A DNA stretch of 64,000 nt from contig NZ_CP012750.1 in the NCBI RefSeq assembly GCF_001302565.1, positions 2,170,001 to 2,234,000 on the forward strand, given 5' to 3'. The position numbers and the translations under genes are program-made. The DNA is from Glutamicibacter halophytocola (GTDB taxonomy: Bacteria; Actinomycetota; Actinomycetes; Actinomycetales; Micrococcaceae). The notes under the pieces are model-generated. The model was not told the origin of the DNA. It did no database searches and was given only the letters and a program-made list of their open reading frames with translations. Each line of letters opens with the position of its first letter. Position 1 is the first letter of the stretch. Positions 1-10,214 of the stretch are shown here, one piece after another.

Positions 1-1
1 G

Positions 2-937
2 GATCCGGATTCCGCCAGCTACGCCCTGGATGTGGTCTCGGTGATCGAAGCGACCCTGGAAAAGCCGCGCCAGGTGCTCTCGGGCCAGGAGAAGAAGGCC
101 CGCGGCGAAGCCATTGCCGCGATGAAGGCCGAAGGCATGGACTACAACGACCGGATGAACGCGCTGGACGAAATCACCTATGCGATGCCGCTGGCCGAGA
201 AGCTGGAATCCGCGTTCGAGCAGTACCGCTCCGGCGCCCCCTGGCTTTCGGACTTCGAGCTGGCGCCGAAGTCCATCGTGCGCGACATGTACGAACGCGC
301 CATGGGCTTCTCCGATTTTGTCCAGTACTACCAGCTGGCACGCTCCGAGGGCGTCCTGCTGCGCTATCTGACCGATGCCTACAAGGCGCTGCGCCAGACC
401 GTCCCGCAGGACGCCCTGCGCGAGGACCTTGAAGACCTGATCGAATGGCTCGGCGAGATGATCCGCCAGATCGACTCGTCGCTGCTGGACGAGTGGGAGG
501 AGCTCTCCCGCGGCGAGCTGAGCGAAGAAACCGAAACGGCCCCGCCTCCGGCACCGGAAAAGCTGACCAGCAACAAGCGCGCATTCCGCGTGATGGTGCG
601 CAATGAGATGTTCCGCCGCGTCAAGCTATTTGCCGACGAACAGGATCAGGCTCTGGCCGAGCTCGATGGACATAACGGCTTTGACGCCGATACGTGGGCC
701 GATGCGATGGATGGCTACTTCGACGAGCATGAGGACATCGACGATGGCCCGACCGGGCGCAGCTCGAAGCTGTTCATTGTCAATGAGCTGCCCAGCCGCG
801 TATGGGAAGTCCGCCAGATCTTCGCCGACCCTTCCGAGCACCACGACTGGGGTATCAGCGCAACGATCTCCCTGGACGACTCAGATGAAGTAGGCGCACC
901 AGTGGTGACCGTGACTTCCGTGGGGCGCATGGACTAG
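2..937 (+). CDS. C-terminal part of a DEAD/DEAH-box helicase with DUF3516 domain (5' truncated by window)
   Basis: The reading frame is open from the first bases of the window, so the gene starts upstream; only about 311 C-terminal residues are visible. No helicase motifs are in this part. What is seen is an acidic, alpha-helical region (phrases such as LPLAEKL-like 'MPLAEKLESAF', 'RDMYERAMGFSDFVQYYQLARSEG', split here by the 20-residue limit) that I recognise as the DUF3516 C-terminal domain of actinobacterial superfamily II helicases. Such proteins are thought to act on RNA, but that role is family knowledge, not shown here. The gene ends four bases before the Nudix gene, suggesting co-transcription. 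Family assignment is from memory of the domain; the helicase core itself lies outside the window. Confidence 0.75.
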   Translation, partial: DPDSASYALDVVSVIEATLEKPRQVLSGQEKKARGEAIAAMKAEGMDYNDRMNALDEITYAMPLAEKLESAFEQYRSGAPWLSDFELAPKSIVRDMYERAMGFSDFVQYYQLARSEGVLLRYLTDAYKALRQTVPQDALREDLEDLIEWLGEMIRQIDSSLLDEWEELSRGELSEETETAPPPAPEKLTSNKRAFRVMVRNEMFRRVKLFADEQDQALAELDGHNGFDADTWADAMDGYFDEHEDIDDGPTGRSSKLFIVNELPSRVWEVRQIFADPSEHHDWGISATISLDDSDEVGAPVVTVTSVGRMD

Positions 938-941
938 CCCG

Positions 942-1346
942 ATGACCGCCATCAGCTACGTGGTGCTCCGCCGGGGCAACGAGGTGTTGTTGCAGCTTCG
1001 GACGGGCACGGGCTTCATGGACGGCTGCTGGGGTATTTCTGCTGCTGGACACGTCGAGCCTGGCGAATCAAGCGAGGCCGCGGCGATCCGGGAAGCTCGG
1101 GAAGAATTGGGCGTGAGCATTGCTCTGGCCGATCTTCGGGCGCTGGCCACTGTGCCGCGGCAGCAACCGGTGGCAGGCGCCGATGGCATGACAGATCATT
1201 TTTATCTGGCCACCGCTTGGGCTGGAACGCCTCGGATCATGGAACCGGATAAGGCCGCGGATTTACGCTGGTTTAGGGATGATCTGCTTCCCGAAAATCT
1301 GGCACCCCATGAGAAAGCAGCGCTCTCAGGGATTCTTCGACGATAG
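942..1346 (+). CDS. Nudix hydrolase
   Basis: A 134-residue single-domain protein carrying a complete Nudix box, beginning GHVEPGESSEAAAIREA and ending REELGV, which fits GX5EX7REUXEEXGU; the two glutamates of REEL coordinate the catalytic divalent metal. Nudix enzymes split a nucleoside diphosphate linked to another group; the substrate cannot be read from this sequence. Residues outside the box give no ADP-ribose or 8-oxo-dGTP subfamily signature that I recognise. It starts four bases after the helicase stop with no strong ribosome binding site, so translational coupling to the helicase is likely. Confidence 0.9.
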   Translation: MTAISYVVLRRGNEVLLQLRTGTGFMDGCWGISAAGHVEPGESSEAAAIREAREELGVSIALADLRALATVPRQQPVAGADGMTDHFYLATAWAGTPRIMEPDKAADLRWFRDDLLPENLAPHEKAALSGILRR

Positions 1347-1414
1347 GGGCCAAAGCGCCCGGCTGCCCGATCAAGGCAGCTTCGCCTCAATATCCGGTTT
1401 GATCTCTCAAGGAT

Positions 1415-1464
1415 ACTGCCCGTTGCAGGGTTATCGATAAATCGATAGCCAGGCAGCGGGCAGT
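1415..1464. repeat. 50-nt near-perfect dyad (hairpin) upstream of a small membrane protein gene
   Basis: The left arm ACTGCCCGTTGC (1415-1426) pairs with GCAGCGGGCAGT (1453-1464), and the inner arm TATCGAT (1432-1438) pairs with ATCGATA (1441-1447). Both share one centre at 1439.5. Only positions 1427/1452 and 1428/1451 fail to pair, leaving a 2x2 internal loop; the apical loop is AA (or larger if the last pairs open). No T-run follows on either side, so it is not a standard Rho-independent terminator. It could be a Nudix-gene 3' end, an operator, or a REP-like element; the sequence alone does not decide. Confidence 0.7.
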
Positions 1465-1480
1465 GTCGTAGGGTATGGCC

Positions 1481-1675
1481 ATGAACGGATTACAGCTGCG
1501 CCTGGCAGGTGCTTGCGTCATACTGTTTGTCCTGATCGTCCTGCTCAGCGGCTGGTCGGCACTTTTTGCCGCCGAAGCGCTGCTCTCCACCTTGCTCCAG
1601 GCTGGGCTTTTGGTGCTCGGGCTGGCATTGGTCTATCAAGGCGAAAACCTTCGTGCGGCTCAAGCCAAATACTGA
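1481..1675 (+). CDS. Small membrane protein of unknown function
   Basis: A 64-residue protein with two hydrophobic segments (about residues 8-27 and 33-53) separated by a short loop, and a polar tail ending AAQAKY. I prefer the ATG at 1481 over the one at 1475 because AGGG at 1470-1473 is seven bases before 1481 but only one base before 1475. It follows the 50-nt dyad at 1415-1464. I do not recognise a family. It may be a real two-helix membrane protein, but small size and lack of a known family keep confidence moderate. Confidence 0.55.
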   Translation: MNGLQLRLAGACVILFVLIVLLSGWSALFAAEALLSTLLQAGLLVLGLALVYQGENLRAAQAKY

Positions 1676-1680
1676 AGTTA

Positions 1681-2619
1681 TCAACCCGCGAGCTCCTTGA
1701 GCCAACTGGAGCAGGCGACGGCCTGCTGTGCGTGATAATCGCGCAAAGTAGGCATCGAAGGTATCGGCGGTCTGCGGGCAGCGTCCCAGTAAAATCCAGT
1801 TAACCCAGCCAGTACAGCAACCAGTGCCTCAGGAGCTATTGACTCGAAAACAGGGTGTGAGTCGACGATAGCCTGAACGTCGAGTTCAGGAACGTGTAAT
1901 CTGGCCTCGATCAACACTGTCAAAGCGTCGTACCACGAGGCACCGCGGGATGCCCACGGCCAATCCACGAATGAAATATCTCCACTGTCACTAATCAGGA
2001 TATTGTCGGCACGCAAGTCGGAATGAACCAAATCGTCCCCCGAGAGTGAATCAGCTCCGAGCTCCGACAACTTATCAAGATACTCAAGATTCTGCGCAAT
2101 CCAACGATCGTCAGGTTCAAATCCGTCTTTGATCATCCGGCCGAAACCTGCAAAGTCCTCTCGGAGCTCCTCTTCAAGGATTGGAAGACTCTCGACCGCT
2201 TGCACTTCAACGGTTGAACTAATGCTCACCAACGTGTCCAGAACCCTATGAAGTTCCTCGGTTTTCCACGGGACACTGGGGCAGGTGCCCTCAGCTGCGG
2301 CAAAGATCAGCGCTTGCCACCCGTGCCATCGAACATCTGACAAGAATTTCGGGGCCGGAATAGTTGCTGGCAAGCTAGCGGCAATCTTTGCCTCTCTCGC
2401 GTGTAATGAGGCCGCATGCTGATTAACGCCAGCATCCACTGCTTTAACAAACACCGTACGTCCATCTCGTAGCTTCAGCAGGTCGGCGCTTCCAGGCGAG
2501 AATCCACCTGTTCGGCTCACAGAGCCAACCACATGGGTGCATAATTGGCATTCAATGATTGAACGTAGTTCCTGCGGAAGTTCAGGCCACGAGACCCGCC
2601 TCGTGAATTCAATTCGCAT
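1681..2619 (-). CDS. Aminoglycoside phosphotransferase-like (APH/choline kinase fold) protein
   Basis: A 312-residue kinase-fold protein. The catalytic loop HSDLRADN (about residues 202-209) matches HxDxxxxN of APH-type small-molecule kinases, followed by ISFVDWPWAS, where the Asp of DW replaces the usual metal-binding Asp of IDFxD. The N-terminal part has a beta-rich lobe with VFVKAVD, giving a candidate ATP-binding lysine. This fold phosphorylates hydroxyls of antibiotics or metabolites; the substrate cannot be told, and a resistance role is not implied. The gene reads noticeably more AT-rich than its neighbours and stands alone, tail to tail with the small membrane protein, which hints at acquisition. 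Confidence 0.85.
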   Translation of the reverse strand: MRIEFTRRVSWPELPQELRSIIECQLCTHVVGSVSRTGGFSPGSADLLKLRDGRTVFVKAVDAGVNQHAASLHAREAKIAASLPATIPAPKFLSDVRWHGWQALIFAAAEGTCPSVPWKTEELHRVLDTLVSISSTVEVQAVESLPILEEELREDFAGFGRMIKDGFEPDDRWIAQNLEYLDKLSELGADSLSGDDLVHSDLRADNILISDSGDISFVDWPWASRGASWYDALTVLIEARLHVPELDVQAIVDSHPVFESIAPEALVAVLAGLTGFYWDAARRPPIPSMPTLRDYHAQQAVACSSWLKELAG

Positions 2620-2693
2620 GAAATGCGATACTGCCAGATCACTGCCTAGTTAACAAGCGCTACTGCAATGACACGCTTCCAGAGGAAGGCGGA

Positions 2694-3446
2694 TCAGGCA
2701 ACAATGAGCGCAATGCCGACGTAGGTCGTCAACAAGGTCGCGAAAAGCCACTCCGCCGTGGATCCCGTCTCTGCAAGGACAGGAACAGCCACGCGGCCGT
2801 TGGCTTTCCAGCAACCGCCAACCAGCGGCAGCTTGCGGAACCAGCGTGGCGAACCAATCTTGATCGGCCAAATGAGATTGCAGCCGCCGACGGTCAGCAT
2901 GTCCCCGAGCACATGCACGATGACTCCCAAGGCCACTGCCAGCAGGAACCAGGTGTTTTCTTCGGGAGCATTCACCCCGACAAAGGCTCCGGTGGCCAAG
3001 GCAATGACCCAGCACAGCACCGGCGGCATGAATTTCACGGACTTCACGGCAAAGGAGATCAGCAGCACCGCGAAGAGGGCCGCTCCTGGATAAACCGTGC
3101 CCAGCGCCGCGGTATGAACGTCCCATCCATTTGCAAGCCACGCGATAAAGATAAAAAAGGCCATGCCCAAAATGGAATGCGTGCCGTTGCGGTGTCCCCC
3201 GGAAACTTCACCGATGACTCGGGCAAAAATACTGGAAAAGGGCGGCAGGGCGCGGGCGATGGTTGCACCGTGATGATCTGCATCGGGAAGCAATGCTGCA
3301 CCAGCGCAAACGATCGCCCCAGCGAGCGTCTCCCAGCGGTCCATCTGGAAGGTACCCAGCCCCAGGTCAACCGAGCCCACGGTGACCGGAGTAGTAATTG
3401 CCAACCATGCGGCTGCGCCGCTCACCGCGTGGTGTCCACCCATCAT
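2694..3446 (-). CDS. YdjM-family membrane-bound metal-dependent hydrolase
   Basis: A protein of about 250 residues with several transmembrane segments and the conserved polar motifs of the YdjM/PF04307 family: GGHHAVSGA near the N terminus, LLPDADHHGAT, GGHRNGTHSILG and VIVHVLGDMLTVGG. These His/Asp clusters are taken as a metal site in the membrane. An ATG eight codons upstream (3470) also exists, but AAGG sits eight bases before the ATG at 3446, and the family usually starts directly with M-x-HHxxSG. The physiological substrate of the family is not known. In E. coli ydjM is SOS-regulated; I see no GAAC-N4-GTTC LexA box upstream here. Confidence 0.85.
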   Translation of the reverse strand: MMGGHHAVSGAAAWLAITTPVTVGSVDLGLGTFQMDRWETLAGAIVCAGAALLPDADHHGATIARALPPFSSIFARVIGEVSGGHRNGTHSILGMAFFIFIAWLANGWDVHTAALGTVYPGAALFAVLLISFAVKSVKFMPPVLCWVIALATGAFVGVNAPEENTWFLLAVALGVIVHVLGDMLTVGGCNLIWPIKIGSPRWFRKLPLVGGCWKANGRVAVPVLAETGSTAEWLFATLLTTYVGIALIVA

Positions 3447-3508
3447 GCATTCAACCTTAGGACTGGTCACCGACGTTTTAGCGATATGACAGCGGTAAGC
3501 TAGGACAC

Positions 3509-3994
3509 ATGAGTATTGTGCGTGAAGCTGTCATCGATGATTGCCCTCAAATTCTGGAATTGATCCAGGAACTCGCGGACTATGAGAAGGAGCCAGACGC
3601 GGTGCGCAACACCGTTGAGGACCTTGAGCAGCATCTGTTTGGCAACAGCCCCCAGGCGTTCGCTCATGTGGCTGAGGACGAATCCGGAGTCGTCGGCATA
3701 GCCATTTGGTATCTGACCTATTCCACGTGGAAAGGCCGCCACGGAATTCATCTGGAGGACTTGTACGTTCGAGCAAACCAGCGCGGATTGGGCACCGGAA
3801 GTGCCTTGTTGCGCACGCTGGCGAATATCTGCGTTGAACGAGGATACAAGCGCCTGGAGTGGCAAGTTCTCGACTGGAACGAACCGGCCATCAAATTTTA
3901 TGACGCAATCGGCGCCGGCGCGTTGGACGGATGGACCACCCGGCGCCTGGACGGCGACGCGCTGCAGGCCCTCGGAACACAAGGAGCAAAGTAA
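3509..3994 (+). CDS. GNAT-family N-acetyltransferase (diamine acetyltransferase-like)
   Basis: A 161-residue single GNAT domain. The acetyl-CoA pyrophosphate loop is seen in YVRANQRGLGTGSALL (R/Q-x-x-G-x-G/A), preceded by the beta-4 strand IHLEDLYV, and followed by WNEPAIKFYDAIGA, the typical C-terminal N-x-x-A-x-x-F-Y motif. The overall pattern (ELADYEKEPDAV near the N terminus, LEDLYV, WNEPAIKFY) resembles the spermidine/thialysine acetyltransferase branch, so an amine or polyamine substrate is likely but not proven. Its stop overlaps the start of the downstream peptidase (TAATG at 3992-3996), so the two are translationally coupled. Confidence 0.9.
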   Translation: MSIVREAVIDDCPQILELIQELADYEKEPDAVRNTVEDLEQHLFGNSPQAFAHVAEDESGVVGIAIWYLTYSTWKGRHGIHLEDLYVRANQRGLGTGSALLRTLANICVERGYKRLEWQVLDWNEPAIKFYDAIGAGALDGWTTRRLDGDALQALGTQGAK

Positions 3995-5280
3995 TGGCGC
4001 ATTACCGCGGCATGGACGTCACCGATCACCGGATCGAGGTCCCGCTGGATCACTCGCATCCAGAAGGCGAAAAAATCTCGGTGTTCGCCCGAGAAGTCAG
4101 CACCGATTCAACGAAGCCCTGGCTGTTGTTCCTGCAGGGCGGTCCGGGAGGAAAATCGCCAAGGCCCGGTTCGTTGTCGGGCTGGCTGGCAGAAGCGGTA
4201 AAGCACTTCCGTGTTCTCTTGCTTGATCAGCGTGGCACCGGCCTGTCAACACCGGCGAACCGAAAAACCTTGCCGCTGCGCGGAGACTCAGCGGCCCAGG
4301 CACGCTATCTGGAGCACTTCCGTGCTGACTCGATCGTGCGTGATGCAGAGGCCTTCCGTGAATATCTGGGCATCGATCAGTGGAGCACACTGGGACAAAG
4401 CTACGGCGGGTTCTGCACCCTGACCTATCTCTCGCTCTTCCCGCAGTCCCTCGCCCGCTGCCTGGTCACCGGAGGCCTGGCATCGCTGGATCAAGATGCG
4501 AAGACCGTATACCGGGCCACCTATCAGCGCATGGCCGAACGCAACCGCGAATACTTTTCCTGGTATCCGCAGGACTTCGAAACCCTGCACCGGATCTACG
4601 AGCATGTGCGCGAGAACCGCGACGAGCGATTGCCCAACGGCCAGCAGGTCACCGTCCCGCTGGTGCAGATGCTCGGCATGTACTTGGGCGGCAATACCCG
4701 GGTGCACCTGTTGCACCACATTTTCGAGGAAGCCTTCAATCAAACGCCAGGCGGGCCGCGGCTTTCCGATGCCTTCCTCGATGCGTTGCAGGCTCAATCA
4801 TCATTCGCTTCAAACCCGCTCTACGCGCTGATGCATGAAACGATCTATGCCCAGGGCGAGGCAACAAACTTCGCCGCCGAACAGGTACTGCCGGAATTCC
4901 CCGATTTCACCGTGCATGCGGCCACGCCGCTGTTGACCGGTGAAATGATCTTCCGCTGGCATTTTGCCGAGGATCCGGCCTTGCGCCCGCTGGAAGATGT
5001 GGCCCGGATTCTGGCCGAGCACGAGCATTTTGCTCCGCTCTATGATCTGGACGTGCTCGCAAGGAACACCGTGCCGGTGGCCGCAGCTGTGTACCACGAT
5101 GATGTCTATGTCGACCGCGAGCTGTCATTGCGCACCGCATCCCAGGTCGCCGGGCTACAGGCCTGGGTTACGAACGAATACCATCACGATGGCATCGGTG
5201 ACGAAGGACCGGCGATCTTCCGCCGGCTTTTGGCCATGGCCAACGGCGCGGATCCCGAGGCCGCTGCCAAGGACCAGTAG
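3994..5280 (+). CDS. pip: Proline iminopeptidase (alpha/beta hydrolase, S33 family)
   Basis: A 428-residue alpha/beta hydrolase that releases N-terminal proline from peptides. Visible family marks are the oxyanion-hole motif LQGGPGGKSPR, LLDQRGTGLST, the nucleophile elbow GQSYGGF (Ser) and a C-terminal His in EYHHDGIGDEGP. The length fits the larger actinobacterial prolyl aminopeptidases rather than the 310-residue form. The frame is open upstream to 3931, but the start at 3994 is chosen because its ATG overlaps the acetyltransferase stop and AAGGAG lies seven bases upstream. It is presumably cytoplasmic: no signal peptide is seen. Confidence 0.88.
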   Translation: MAHYRGMDVTDHRIEVPLDHSHPEGEKISVFAREVSTDSTKPWLLFLQGGPGGKSPRPGSLSGWLAEAVKHFRVLLLDQRGTGLSTPANRKTLPLRGDSAAQARYLEHFRADSIVRDAEAFREYLGIDQWSTLGQSYGGFCTLTYLSLFPQSLARCLVTGGLASLDQDAKTVYRATYQRMAERNREYFSWYPQDFETLHRIYEHVRENRDERLPNGQQVTVPLVQMLGMYLGGNTRVHLLHHIFEEAFNQTPGGPRLSDAFLDALQAQSSFASNPLYALMHETIYAQGEATNFAAEQVLPEFPDFTVHAATPLLTGEMIFRWHFAEDPALRPLEDVARILAEHEHFAPLYDLDVLARNTVPVAAAVYHDDVYVDRELSLRTASQVAGLQAWVTNEYHHDGIGDEGPAIFRRLLAMANGADPEAAAKDQ

Positions 5281-5291
5281 GGTTCAACAGC

Positions 5292-5329
5292 AAAGTCGCG
5301 CTGCTCCCCTCATGGAGCGGCGCGACTTT
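5292..5329. terminator. Bidirectional hairpin terminator between pip and marR-type gene
   Basis: AAAGTCGCGCTGCTCC (5292-5307) pairs with GGAGCGGCGCGACTTT (5314-5329) over 16 positions with one wobble pair; the A-rich and T-rich ends let it serve both convergent genes. A short TTTATAAAA tract follows on the plus strand. Confidence 0.8.
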
Positions 5330-5343
5330 ATAAAATCCAGAAC

Positions 5344-5796
5344 CTAGCCGTCCAAGTCGGCGGCGATCCGATCGTTGATTCGCAGCATCAGTGGAACCAC
5401 GCGGGCCAGGGCCTGCTGCTCTGCATCGCTGAACTCGTCCATGCCGCCGAGCAGCACGTTGATGGCCCGCTGGCGGTAGCCGTGGATTTCTTCACGGCCA
5501 GTCCCGGTCAAGCTGACCAGGCTTGCCCGCCCGTCCTTTGGATCAGGTTCGCGCTGCACCATGTGGTCGTTTTCGAGACGGATAATCAGTCCGGTCATCG
5601 TCGGCTGGGCGACACGCTGTTCAATTGCCAGGTCTCCAACGCGCTGGGCTCCCAGCCGGTCCAGCGACGAAAGCACCCGCCAAGCGGTGACAGAGCGCCC
5701 CTGCCCGGCGGCCTGCCCCAACAGGCGGGACATGGTTCCTGAAGCCAGGGCCAGATCGGTGGCTACGGCTCCTGCATCAAGCGGTGCATCACTCAT
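5344..5796 (-). CDS. MarR-family transcriptional regulator
   Basis: A 150-residue winged-helix protein of MarR size. The recognition region reads LAIEQRVAQPTMTGLIIRLEN and the wing is DPKDGRASLVSLTGTG, the typical D-x-R-D/G-x-R hairpin of MarR repressors; flanking helices would form the dimer interface. Members usually repress adjacent genes and are released by small aromatic ligands or oxidants. Its neighbours (pip, convergent; the TerC gene, same strand downstream) give no clear target, and I see no obvious palindromic operator in the short upstream region. Confidence 0.9.
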   Translation of the reverse strand: MSDAPLDAGAVATDLALASGTMSRLLGQAAGQGRSVTAWRVLSSLDRLGAQRVGDLAIEQRVAQPTMTGLIIRLENDHMVQREPDPKDGRASLVSLTGTGREEIHGYRQRAINVLLGGMDEFSDAEQQALARVVPLMLRINDRIAADLDG

Positions 5797-5846
5797 TTGC
5801 TATCCCCCACGAGAAGTTCCATGAAATAGAAGCTGGCCAGAGAAAA

Positions 5847-5880
5847 CCCGCCGTCCGGCCCAAAGGGGCCAGCCGGCGGG
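5847..5880 (-). terminator. Rho-independent terminator of the TerC gene
   Basis: On the minus strand CCCGCCG pairs with CGGCGGG, then after a 3x3 internal loop GGCCCC pairs with GGGCC around a short loop, followed directly by TTTTCTCT. It sits 15 bases after the TerC stop codon. Confidence 0.8.
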
Positions 5881-5894
5881 CTGACGTCTGCTAG

Positions 5895-6935
5895 CTACTT
5901 TTCGTTTGAGTTTGCGGCCTTTTCAGACGCCTTGGTGACTTCTTCAGCCTCGGCGTTGGCTGCCGCGCGCTTGCCCCATGGGGTCCACAGCGACAAGACG
6001 GTGGCAACAACAATGGCGCCCAGGATCACCAGCAGGGACAGTCCCACGGAGATGTCCAGCCATGCGTAGTGCAGTGGCTCGCCGCCGTTGATGAATGGCA
6101 GGTTGTTTTCATGCAGCGCGTGGAAGACCAGCTTGACGCCGATGAAGGCCAGGATGAAGCTCAGTGCGTGCTTCAGGAAGACCAGTCGGTTCATCAGGCC
6201 GCCGAGCAAGAAGTACAGCTGGCGCAGGCCCATCAGGGCGAAGATGTTCGCGGTGAAGACGATGAAGGCCGACTTGGTCAGGCCAAAGATTGCAGGAATC
6301 GAGTCGAAGGCGAACAGCAGGTCGGTCATGCCGATGGTCACGAAGACCAGAACCATCGGGGTGAACAGCTTCTTGCCGTCGATCACGGTGCGCAGCTTGG
6401 CGCCATCGAAGTCCTTGGAGATCGGCAGCTTGCTGGTCAGCTTCTTGACGAGGCCGCTCTCTTCGTCCTCGTCTTCGTCCTTGAGCTGGTTCCAAGCCGT
6501 CCACAGCAGGAAGGCACCGAAGATGTAGAAGACCCACGACCACTGCTCGATGATGGCGGCGCCGAGCACAATGAAGATCGCGCGCAGGATCAGCGCGATG
6601 ATAATGCCGAACATCAGCACTTCCTGCTGGTACTTCCGTGGTACCGAGAAGCGCGCCATGATGATGATGAAGACGAACAGGTTGTCAACTGACAACGCGT
6701 ATTCGGTGATCCAGCCGGCATAGAACTCCTGGCCGAGCTGCGGGCCGGACTGGGTCCAGATGACCGCGCCGAAAATCAGTGCCAGTGCGATATAAATGCC
6801 GACAAAGATGCCAGCTTCCTTCATGGAAGGGATGTGCGGACGCTTGGTGACGTACAACAAGTCTGCAATGAGAACCGCGCACAGAACGATCAGCGCGATG
6901 ATCTCGAATTGAATGGTTAACCCATGAGTGCCCAC
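5895..6935 (-). CDS. TerC-family integral membrane protein (candidate metal exporter)
   Basis: A 346-residue protein with about eight or nine transmembrane helices. The TerC signature is clear: ITEYALSVDNLFVF in one half and GMTDLLFAFDSIPAIFGLT in the other, each with a conserved Asp inside a helix, separated by an acidic loop KDEDEDEESG. Recent work on relatives (Alx/MeeF/MeeY) shows manganese export, often to load secreted enzymes; that role is by family here. The start is GTG with AAAGG about ten bases upstream. A structured leader resembling a yybP-ykoY manganese riboswitch precedes it (6960-7105), which supports a manganese role. Confidence 0.92.
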   Translation of the reverse strand: MGTHGLTIQFEIIALIVLCAVLIADLLYVTKRPHIPSMKEAGIFVGIYIALALIFGAVIWTQSGPQLGQEFYAGWITEYALSVDNLFVFIIIMARFSVPRKYQQEVLMFGIIIALILRAIFIVLGAAIIEQWSWVFYIFGAFLLWTAWNQLKDEDEDEESGLVKKLTSKLPISKDFDGAKLRTVIDGKKLFTPMVLVFVTIGMTDLLFAFDSIPAIFGLTKSAFIVFTANIFALMGLRQLYFLLGGLMNRLVFLKHALSFILAFIGVKLVFHALHENNLPFINGGEPLHYAWLDISVGLSLLVILGAIVVATVLSLWTPWGKRAAANAEAEEVTKASEKAANSNEK

Positions 6936-6959
6936 GGACGAGCGACCTTTCGTTGGAGG

Positions 6960-7105
6960 GTATGGAAAATCGCCGCAAGTCTCTCCGCCGTCGCCGCGGC
7001 CTTCGAATCACTTCAAAAGCCTGCTTGGCGATCGGCTGCTGCGCCCGGCGAATCGCCATTGATTCGCGTGTTGACGTTCACAGCATTGGGATACTCCCCT
7101 ACGTC
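6960..7105 (-). promoter_or_regulatory. Candidate yybP-ykoY (manganese) riboswitch in the TerC leader
   Basis: Read on the minus strand, the leader holds GTAGGGGAGTATCCC (7102-7088), resembling the L1 loop GGGGAGUA of yybP-ykoY RNAs, then ACGTCAACACG, and near its end GACGGCGGAGAGACTTGC (about 6988-6973), resembling the L3 consensus with its GAGAC core. Between these are inverted segments such as GGCGATTCGCC. The RNA ends about 25 bases before the GTG start. The match is by eye to the consensus and the P1/P3 pairings were not folded, so this is a good candidate, not a firm call. Confidence 0.6.
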
Positions 7106-7179
7106 CAAGCATTAAGTGTAGCGCACAGCATCTGCACAGGCTTCCCCCCGAAGCAGGCCTCCGGCCCTCCGCCCCGCCG

Positions 7180-9267
<2,088 letters not shown>

Positions 9268-9341
9268 GCATCCAGCATATCCACTTGGCCCGACCGTTTG
9301 GGCCTTGCCGTGGCCAGCTTTCAGCTTAAAGCGGCGCGCTG

Positions 9342-9590
9342 CTACTTGCGCATGCCATAGCGGATCGCATTGCGCTTGACCGTGCGCCCGATGGCGTTGC
9401 CGAAAAAGGCCACGGTCATGATGGTCGCGGCGATCAGCCCGAGCAGGGCCAGCCACCCGGAAATGTAGACCACCGGCGAATACGGCCCGGATTCCCGGGC
9501 AACAAATTCAGCGCGCCCGCCAAATCCCAGCCACAGCACCAGCGCGAGGGCGAAAGCAATCAGGGTGGTCCACTTGCAGATCCGGTACAT
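9342..9590 (-). CDS. Small two-helix membrane protein, unknown function
   Basis: An 82-residue protein with two hydrophobic segments (about residues 7-24 and 42-63) and a basic C terminus ([13 protein letters not shown]), predicting a hairpin in the membrane with both ends on the same side. It begins only two bases from the coaE stop, so it is in the coaE-uvrB transcription unit. I do not recognise the family. Confidence 0.7.
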   Translation of the reverse strand: MYRICKWTTLIAFALALVLWLGFGGRAEFVARESGPYSPVVYISGWLALLGLIAATIMTVAFFGNAIGRTVKRNAIRYGMRK

Positions 9591-9592
9591 TC

Positions 9593-10189
9593 CTACTCCT
9601 GTGCTGGCGCCAGTTGGCGGTAAAGGGCAGCAACCTGCGCCTCGAGTTCTTCCAGGGTCCCCGAATTCTCCAGCAGGTAATCGGCCACGGCCGCCCGCTG
9701 CTCATCGCTGGACTGCGCGGCCATCCGGGATTCGGCGTCCTGCCTGGACCACCCGCGATCCTGGACCATGCGGCGGATGCGTTCTGCCGGCGGGGACTGC
9801 ACGACGATCACCGCATCGAATTTTCCTGCCTGCCCGGATTCGACTAGCAGCGGGATGTCCTCCACCACCAGGGCTCCGTGCGGGGCTTGCTCGCGCGCCA
9901 CGGCGGCCGCCTGGCGCACCAAGGGGTGGACGATCGCGTTCAGCTTCTGGCGGGCCTGCTCATCGGCGAAGACGATCGCGCCCAAGGCCTTGCGATCCAG
10001 GGAGCCGTCGGGCTGCAAAATTTCCGGCCCGAAACAGTCCTTGATCGCAGCCAGTCCGTCGGTGCCGGGGGCAACCACCTCGCGCGCCAGTGCGTCGGCG
10101 TCGATCACCACCGCGCCGAGCTCAGCCAATTTAGCCGCAACCGCAGATTTTCCGGAGGCTACTCCCCCGGTCAGTCCCACATGCTTCAT
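9593..10189 (-). CDS. coaE: Dephospho-CoA kinase
   Basis: A 198-residue P-loop kinase catalysing the last step of coenzyme A synthesis, ATP-dependent phosphorylation of dephospho-CoA at the 3' hydroxyl. The start MKHVGLTGGVASGKSAVA contains the P-loop GGVASGKS, followed by VVIDADALAREVV, the typical D-A-D of the CoA-binding region, and later LVVEDIPLLVESG (family VxDxPLLxE). This is the short form without the C-terminal extension found in mycobacterial CoaE. It is first in a minus-strand unit with the small membrane protein and uvrB. Confidence 0.97.
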   Translation of the reverse strand: MKHVGLTGGVASGKSAVAAKLAELGAVVIDADALAREVVAPGTDGLAAIKDCFGPEILQPDGSLDRKALGAIVFADEQARQKLNAIVHPLVRQAAAVAREQAPHGALVVEDIPLLVESGQAGKFDAVIVVQSPPAERIRRMVQDRGWSRQDAESRMAAQSSDEQRAAVADYLLENSGTLEELEAQVAALYRQLAPAQE

Positions 10190-10214
10190 GCTTCCACCCT
10201 ATAAACTATTAGCG

